A stretch of DNA of 50,787 nt from TA-21 sp036557405 (GTDB lineage: Archaea; Thermoproteota; Nitrososphaeria; Nitrososphaerales; Nitrososphaeraceae): the NCBI GenBank assembly GCA_036557405.1, contig DATBHO010000048.1, forward strand, positions 1-50,787, in the 5' to 3' direction. This document shows positions 45,919 through 50,787 of the stretch, one piece after another. Position 1 is the first letter of the stretch, and each line of letters opens with the position of its first letter. A program made the position numbers and the translations under genes. Below the pieces are notes generated by a model. It worked only from the letters and a program-made list of their open reading frames with translations, made no database searches and was not told the DNA's origin.

Positions 45919-46275
45919 TCAATCATCCGTGCTTTTAATTAGTGGATTTTCAGGTCTATTGACGATTGATTGAATAAAATTAAATACAGGCTTAACTTCT
46001 GAAATTGGTCCACTTATTTCAAGCTTTATGCCGCCTTGAATTCTAATTTTGGACCTCCTAAATATTATTCCATCTTCATTGTATTCTATGCCATAGATGC
46101 TTTCAAGTCTTTCACTTATCACATCAGGAGATTTAAAAATACGTCCTCTTTCAGAATATAGTAGTATTCTAAGATTTGTAATTATGATGTTGTATTTTTT
46201 ATGGGTACACTTTAGTTTTGTCTTTGTTCTGAACATTATGTTCTCTTGGGGAAGTAATATTTCCTTGAGTGCCAA
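45919..46275 (-). CDS. PH-like domain protein
   Basis: A 118-residue protein with a TTG start. Strand-rich sequence (KYNIIITNLRILLYSERGRI, then IKLEISGPISEVKPVFNFIQ) fits a bacterial/archaeal pleckstrin-homology-like fold; the ITNLRILLYS strand is typical of this group. The C-terminal helix FNFIQSIVNR caps the barrel. It lies near the tatC relic but on the opposite strand. Ligand or partner unknown. Confidence 0.6.
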   Translation of the reverse strand: MALKEILLPQENIMFRTKTKLKCTHKKYNIIITNLRILLYSERGRIFKSPDVISERLESIYGIEYNEDGIIFRRSKIRIQGGIKLEISGPISEVKPVFNFIQSIVNRPENPLIKSTDD

Positions 46276-46482
46276 GAACCATTTCTATGCTACATAGGGA
46301 TATATCCATAAAAGTTGAATGATTTTATTTAATCTACTAACAATTGTAAATGATCTTAAGTACTACTAAAAAGTTTTATAACAAGTATTCATCTGAATGC
46401 TTTGTTAAATATCAGTTGATAATTCATTGTAATTTTGCACTTTGGTTGGATATATGCTGATATTGTAATGTCTTCATTCAGT

Positions 46483-46905
46483 ATGTCAATACCTGAACTT
46501 ATTGATGAACAAAGAATTACAATCATTTGTATAATAATCTGGATTGCTATCTTGTAATTCCGTTTACCCTTGATTTTCTATAAAAGTATGGTGAATCAAT
46601 AGGTGCTGAAACATTTCTGACAGTCAATGATTTCATAACATTTGTACTTCAATTCATACTGGGGTTTGGTTGCCTTTCAGCTTCCAATCATAATGTATGT
46701 TTTCTCTCTAATCAGCTGAACTGATTCAAAGTTCTGGTAAAATAATTTTAGATATGCAATCATAATAATAACGATTTTTGGTGAAGTATTAACACCAGAT
46801 GGAAGTGGGATTACAATATGGTTTGTTGCACTACCTATAATTGCCCTCTTCGCTGTCGGGATAAAAGCGAGTAGACGAAATGAAATGTGTGTAATAGTAC
46901 GATAA
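46483..46905 (+). pseudogene. tatC: Relic of tatC (Tat translocase subunit), with internal deletion
   Basis: The fragments follow TatC order. ATG 46483 opens MSIPELIDEQRITIICIIIW, like the TatC start MS-x-x-E-x-x-D-E-L-R, and reaches TAA at 46555. The next part (ETFLTVNDFITFVLQFILGF, near 46604-46670) matches the TatC central segment. Then one frameshift gives AFQLPIIMYVFSLIS, a TGA, a second stop, and finally FRYAIIIITIFGEVLTPDGS and a hydrophobic end at 46905. TatC has about 240-260 residues; only about 140 codons remain, so part of the periplasmic loop and helix region is deleted. It lies 53 bases before tatA. Confidence 0.82.
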
Positions 46906-46957
46906 AAAAATTTGTATATCCATTAACTTTAAATCTCAACCATCTCTATGTTCTAAT

Positions 46958-47278
46958 ATGTATGGTATGCATAATGCCATCTCGCAGATGCCATTTGGAT
47001 ACGAATGGATCTTCATCATAGTTATTATTGTGGTGATATTTTTTGGTGTCAAGAAAATTCCTGAATTAGCCAGATCTTTTGGAAAAGCAACAGCCGAGTA
47101 TGAAAAGGCAAGAATTGAAGCTAAAAAAGAACTAGAGCAAATTAAACGAGAAGATAAAATTGGTCGTGAAAAGCTTGAGGAAATAGCAGAATCATTGGGA
47201 ATAGACTACACTAATAAAAACGATGTAGAGCTTAGGAAAGCCATTGAAGGGGCTATTAATAAAGAAAAGGGTAGTTAA
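46958..47278 (+). CDS. tatA: Sec-independent translocase TatA/TatB-family protein
   Basis: The 106-residue protein has a short N-terminus, one membrane helix (EWIFIIVIIVVIFFGVKKIP), the conserved hinge with KKIPELARSFGKA, and an amphipathic helix followed by a charged tail (KELEQIKREDKIGREKLEEI). This is the TatA pattern. TatA forms the pore for export of folded proteins. The upstream tatC is dead here, so the partner must be at another locus. ATG 46958 lies about 25 bases after a TATA-like CTTTAAAT. Confidence 0.9.
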   Translation: MYGMHNAISQMPFGYEWIFIIVIIVVIFFGVKKIPELARSFGKATAEYEKARIEAKKELEQIKREDKIGREKLEEIAESLGIDYTNKNDVELRKAIEGAINKEKGS

Positions 47279-47338
47279 TAATAATTATAGAGTATTGGTT
47301 AATCATTAATTGTAAGATTCATTTATTTTCCTAGGAAA

Positions 47339-47350
47339 ATTATATTTATA
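47339..47350 (+). promoter_or_regulatory. TATA-like box for purP
   Basis: ATTATATTTATA lies 26-37 bases upstream of the ATG at 47376, which would give a short leader or a leaderless mRNA. Position-based inference. Confidence 0.45.
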
Positions 47351-47375
47351 ACAGGAATCTTCTGCATGAATAAAC

Positions 47376-48473
47376 ATGATAGGAGCTGATATAGTTTCTG
47401 AGATCGTAAACAATTATGACGTAAAAAAAATACATTTGGCAGTTATAGGAAGCCATTCAGCGTTGGAAATTATGGATGGTGCAAAGGACGAAGGATTGAA
47501 AACAGTTTGCATTTGTCAAAAGGGTAGAGAATTACCGTACTTGAGATTCAAAAGGTTGGCAGATGAGATAATCGTGGTAGATAAATTCTCAGATTTAGTT
47601 TTTAAAGAAAATCAGGACAAACTCCAAGAGACTAATAGCATAATAGTACCTCACCGAGCATTCACAGCATACGTCGGGTACGATTCTATTGAAAACGAAC
47701 TTAGGTTACCAATATTAGGAAATAGACGCTTATTTCGTGCAGAAGAAAGGAATTATCAAAAAAATCAGTATTCTTTATTAGAAAAAGCACAGATAGTTCA
47801 TCCAAAGATTTACAAAAATTACTCTGAAATTGAAGGATTGGCCATAGTTAAGATCCAAGAATCTGCTAGAAAGCTAGAAAGAGCATTTTTTGTGGTTAGT
47901 TCGGCACAAGATTATCTGAAAAAATCTCAAGATAAGATAAGAAGAAAAGTTATTACTAAAGAGGATCTAGAACTATCTGTAATCGAAGAATTTGTTGTAG
48001 GTACCTATTTTAATTTTAATTTTTTTACCTCCCCTTTGACTCCAGAAACGGAATTCTTAGGTATTGAACGGAGACTTCAAACTAATCTCAATGATCTAAA
48101 TGCGTTACCAGCAAAACAACAACTAGAATTTGATATAGATGTAAAACATATAGAAATAGGTCATACCCCGGCTAGCATCAGGGAGTCTATGCTAGAAAAG
48201 GTATTTGAATTGGGTGATAAATTTGCAGAATCTGTGAGGACGGAGTATCCACCTGGAATAATCGGACCATTTTCTCTACAGAGTATTGTCACACCAGATC
48301 TGGACATATCTGTTTACGATGTCTCTCTAAGAGTTCCTGGAAATCCTATAATGGCAACAACATCTCCGTACACAAAATATTCTTACGGTCATACATTTGG
48401 TGTTGGACGGAGGATTGCAATGGAGGTGAAAAAAGGTTTGGCCTCCAAAAGTCTTTTCGCATTAGTTACCTAA
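47376..48473 (+). CDS. purP: FAICAR synthetase PurP family protein
   Basis: The 365-residue protein fits the archaeal PurP family (ATP-grasp fold). Features are HLAVIGSHSALEIMDGAKDE and GLKTVCICQKGRELPYLRF at the N-terminus, IVPHRAFTAYVGYDSIENEL, PILGNRRLFRAEERN, and the C-terminal SPYTKYSYGHTFGVGRRIAM region. PurP makes formyl-AICAR from AICAR, formate and ATP in archaea. Paralogues with other substrates exist, so the exact reaction is inferred. It is convergent with the DUF151 gene, with only 10 bases between them. Confidence 0.9.
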   Translation: MIGADIVSEIVNNYDVKKIHLAVIGSHSALEIMDGAKDEGLKTVCICQKGRELPYLRFKRLADEIIVVDKFSDLVFKENQDKLQETNSIIVPHRAFTAYVGYDSIENELRLPILGNRRLFRAEERNYQKNQYSLLEKAQIVHPKIYKNYSEIEGLAIVKIQESARKLERAFFVVSSAQDYLKKSQDKIRRKVITKEDLELSVIEEFVVGTYFNFNFFTSPLTPETEFLGIERRLQTNLNDLNALPAKQQLEFDIDVKHIEIGHTPASIRESMLEKVFELGDKFAESVRTEYPPGIIGPFSLQSIVTPDLDISVYDVSLRVPGNPIMATTSPYTKYSYGHTFGVGRRIAMEVKKGLASKSLFALVT

Positions 48474-48483
48474 ATGACATAAA

Positions 48484-48909
48484 CTACTGTTCGATTGTTT
48501 CCTCAAACAGATTTTTCCTCACTTTGATAGGAACATCAAAAAATGCAGCTAATGCAATACAATCGGAAGCGCGATAATTTCTTAAGGTTATGATCTCCTT
48601 GCGTGTTTTGAAATAAAGGTTAGACCTTAATACAGGACCATTTCTGTAAATCCTAACTTCGACCAATAATAAATCTTGTAGGGATGATATTTCTTCAATA
48701 AGGTTATAGATAGTGGGTATTGTACTTTTGTCACCTTCCTTAAATCTTAGGATGTGCCTTGCTACTTCTCCCGAAAATGCACGAATTGGAAATTCTCTTC
48801 CATCATCGGATTTTAGAGTAAGAAGTCCCTCAAGACCAAGTTTATCAACAAAACCAACAAAGCTTATGGATGCTGTAACAAATCCTTCGTTTGTGAAAGG
48901 TTCGCTCAT
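48484..48909 (-). CDS. DUF151 bifunctional-nuclease-like protein
   Basis: The 141-residue protein contains the signature TLRNYRASDCIALAAFFDVP (with the family's conserved SD-IALA core) and the upstream FPIRAFSGEVARHILRF segment. Proteins of this family were called bifunctional nuclease in plants and bacteria; in archaea the activity is unproven. The gene is convergent with purP and divergent from the membrane protein at 49019. Confidence 0.85.
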   Translation of the reverse strand: MSEPFTNEGFVTASISFVGFVDKLGLEGLLTLKSDDGREFPIRAFSGEVARHILRFKEGDKSTIPTIYNLIEEISSLQDLLLVEVRIYRNGPVLRSNLYFKTRKEIITLRNYRASDCIALAAFFDVPIKVRKNLFEETIEQ

Positions 48910-49018
48910 ATTTTTTTTTACACTCTGATAAATTTAGACTTTATCCAAAAGAACATATGGTTATTTCAATTAAATTAATATAGATTCAATTGCCTTTTGT
49001 AAATTAAATCACTTTTGG

Positions 49019-49852
49019 TTGTTGGTCATGGTCGAGAATTATGAATCGCTTCGAAATAGAGGGATACGCATCATTTCAATAAGCGTTTTTTCCATAATTT
49101 TTGCTATTTCTTTATATTCATTGTTCAGTTCAAATCAATCATTGCCAGAAGTTGCTAAATTGTACAACTTGGCCATTGCCGTTATCTTCCTGATAGTGGT
49201 CTCGTTAGCTGCCATTGGCTATGGATCTTACCTTATTCTTCAATCTGAATCATTAAGGCCAAATCATGAGAGGAGTTATCTTGGATATATTTCTAGAATT
49301 TTAACCAACAAGACTTATTGGTTGATATTTATTGTTTCTTCCATTTTCTATGGAGTTTTCTTTGGTTTCTTATCTCAAATTCTAATATATCATGATGATG
49401 TTGTAGGAAATACCGCCCCTTCCATATCTATCACTCTATGTTGCAACTATCCTGGATATGTTCCAATGATTACCTTAGAACTTACGGAATTATTTTCCAT
49501 TTTGATAATTCCTTTGAATCTCATACTTGCAATAATCGTATCTACATTAGTTGGGGTTAATTTTGCATTAAATGCGAGCTTTCTCAGAAAGTTTAAAGAT
49601 CAATCCCATAGAAAATTTTCAATCGCTTCAACTTTTGGCATATTCAGCGGTTTATTCATTGGTTGTCCAACTTGTGCCGGGAGCTTATTTTCAATCATTG
49701 TCGGCTTTGGCACTAGTGCAGCGGTCTCCATACTCGCTCCCTTTCAAAGCCTATTCATTGCAATAACCATCCCAATTTTGATAGTAACCCCGTTGTTGAT
49801 TATACGTAAGATAATGAAAAGTGAGACTTGCGATCTTATAGACAATCAGTAG
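49019..49852 (+). CDS. Six-helix membrane protein with CPTC motif, unknown function
   Basis: The 277-residue protein has about six membrane helices. A pair of Cys in ITLCCNYPGYVPMITLE lies near the outside of helix 3, and GCPTCAGSLFSIIVGFGTSA carries a C-x2-C motif at the start of helix 5. These four Cys could form a redox or metal (copper, haem) site across the membrane. It ends in a short cytoplasmic tail. TTG start at 49019; the ATG at 49028 is an alternative. It is next to mpgS (convergent). I know no function. Confidence 0.7.
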   Translation: MLVMVENYESLRNRGIRIISISVFSIIFAISLYSLFSSNQSLPEVAKLYNLAIAVIFLIVVSLAAIGYGSYLILQSESLRPNHERSYLGYISRILTNKTYWLIFIVSSIFYGVFFGFLSQILIYHDDVVGNTAPSISITLCCNYPGYVPMITLELTELFSILIIPLNLILAIIVSTLVGVNFALNASFLRKFKDQSHRKFSIASTFGIFSGLFIGCPTCAGSLFSIIVGFGTSAAVSILAPFQSLFIAITIPILIVTPLLIIRKIMKSETCDLIDNQ

Positions 49853-49909
49853 ACTTGCCACTAAAAAGGTATATTCTGATTTGCGTAGAGAAATGGTGAC
49901 GCCCTAATA

Positions 49910-50787
49910 TTATTCGAAAATTGTTAGCGTATTGGTTTGTTCCTTTAAGATTTTTTCAAATTTCGCAATATCAAGATCCTTGAACGGTCGCATTTTAGGT
50001 AATTCTGGAGGCTCCTTGACTTTTTCTAAAATTCCCCTTGAAATTAACTCTGCCTTTAATTTTTCACGCAATTCCGGATGACATAGCTTGCTATGAAAAA
50101 TGCTTCCCCAGCCCTGTAAGAACATCTCCTTTACATGCAAATCTCCCTTTTCCTCATGAAAATGCGGATTCCGCGTTTCGATTTGCATTACCTCGACTCC
50201 CTTCTCCATAGTGTCCTTGTGTTCAGGTGGAGTGATCCCGCCGAACTGTTCCAACAAATTAACTATTTCATAAGGCTCTATGGAAAAACCAGACGAGTAC
50301 GTCAATAATTCTGCCAACTGAATTGACATGCAGTGTTCTCCAGAATTTCCTGTTCTAATAACTTCAGTTTCAAATCCAGTATAGTATGATATCATGAGAT
50401 TCAAGAACTGATTTGTCATTTCAGAGACCCGACCTAGTTTGGAAAACCTCACCCCAGATTCAGAAATCTTTGGCTTGTAAATCCAAGATACACGAACCAT
50501 AGCGTATGGTGTGGTAGATAAGGCAATTCCTGATGAAAATATTTTTGCGTATTCGTTCACCGCACCGGGTACATAGTTATCAGAATCAACGAACCCGACA
50601 TATTTTTTTCCCATCATTTTTGAAACGAGCATACCAATGAACATCCCTTCTCCTTTACCGTTACGTATTTTCCTTTCAGAATCAAAAAGATCTGTATACC
50701 CTACATCTTCTAAAGCCTTGACAAGACCTGGATCCTTTTGATGTATGATTACTGATTTTTTTTCTGTGAATCTGTTAAATTGTTCAA
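49910..50787 (-). CDS. mpgS: Mannosyl-3-phosphoglycerate synthase, 5' end outside window
   Basis: The gene continues beyond the right edge; about 292 C-terminal residues are visible. HQKDPGLVKALEDVGYTDLF, IRNGKGEGMFIGMLVSKMMG and YVGFVDSDNYVPGAVNEYAK, with the DxD-like SDN metal site, are diagnostic for GT55 family MpgS. Further down, RTGNSGEHCMSIQLAE and ETRNPHFHEEKGD. The enzyme joins GDP-mannose to 3-phosphoglycerate; dephosphorylation yields mannosylglycerate, a compatible solute for salt or heat stress. The matching phosphatase (mpgP) is not in the visible part; it may lie to the right. Confidence 0.95.
   Translation of the reverse strand, partial: EQFNRFTEKKSVIIHQKDPGLVKALEDVGYTDLFDSERKIRNGKGEGMFIGMLVSKMMGKKYVGFVDSDNYVPGAVNEYAKIFSSGIALSTTPYAMVRVSWIYKPKISESGVRFSKLGRVSEMTNQFLNLMISYYTGFETEVIRTGNSGEHCMSIQLAELLTYSSGFSIEPYEIVNLLEQFGGITPPEHKDTMEKGVEVMQIETRNPHFHEEKGDLHVKEMFLQGWGSIFHSKLCHPELREKLKAELISRGILEKVKEPPELPKMRPFKDLDIAKFEKILKEQTNTLTIFE

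Overview
This window looks like a chromosomal piece of an ammonia-oxidising archaeon of the Nitrososphaerales, most likely a Nitrosocosmicus-type lineage. The DNA is AT-rich (by eye about one third GC). The housekeeping genes are archaeal: aIF5A, ribosomal proteins S8e and L13e, the aCPSF1 beta-CASP ribonuclease, UPF0147, PurP, and the ADTH synthase / dehydroquinate synthase II pair. A polyhydroxyalkanoate cluster, PII, and many secreted proteins of soil-archaeon type fit the same group. Many genes appear to start with TTG or GTG, and several have a TATA-like box 25-30 bases before the start codon, as expected for leaderless archaeal mRNAs. The genus is inference; no rRNA or amo gene is present to prove it.

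Bases 1-13,900 are loosely packed and partly decayed. They hold the start of a secreted Gly/Ser/Asp repeat protein, a broken F420-type luciferase-like oxidoreductase, an MFS exporter, a frameshifted secreted beta-sandwich protein, a small membrane ORF interrupted by TAG, a secreted metallophosphatase, a secreted GH5 glycosidase, a lone receiver domain and several very small proteins. Bases 14,000-17,400 form a PHA storage island: phaE-phaC on the plus strand meet an alpha/beta hydrolase plus an AbrB-phasin-like gene on the minus strand.

Bases 17,500-34,600 are mostly core genes: TauE-type permease, site-2 protease, aCPSF1, ScpA-ScpB, S8e, a HemB-family enzyme, a GT2 glycosyltransferase, aIF5A, DedA, one tRNA-Met, L13e, a CBS/zinc-finger regulator, PII and the alternative shikimate entry genes. 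Among them sits a YfcE-like phosphoesterase cut by an in-frame TGA. Bases 35,000-50,787 mix an orphan DNA methyltransferase, secreted PKD and cupredoxin-like proteins, a JAMM metalloprotease, an ABC-2 exporter, uncharacterised membrane proteins, a radical SAM SplB-like enzyme, a tatC relic beside an intact tatA, purP, a DUF151 nuclease-like protein and the 3' part of mannosyl-3-phosphoglycerate synthase.

The most notable points are repeated gene disruption (tatC relic, three in-frame stops, a homopolymer frameshift), the AbrB-phasin gene opposite phaEC, a site-2 protease whose conserved N-terminus lacks a canonical start codon, a membrane protein with a duplicated WH...PPH motif, and a CBS/zinc-finger gene whose TATA box lies inside a near-perfect palindrome. 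I saw no CRISPR array, intact insertion sequence or integrase.
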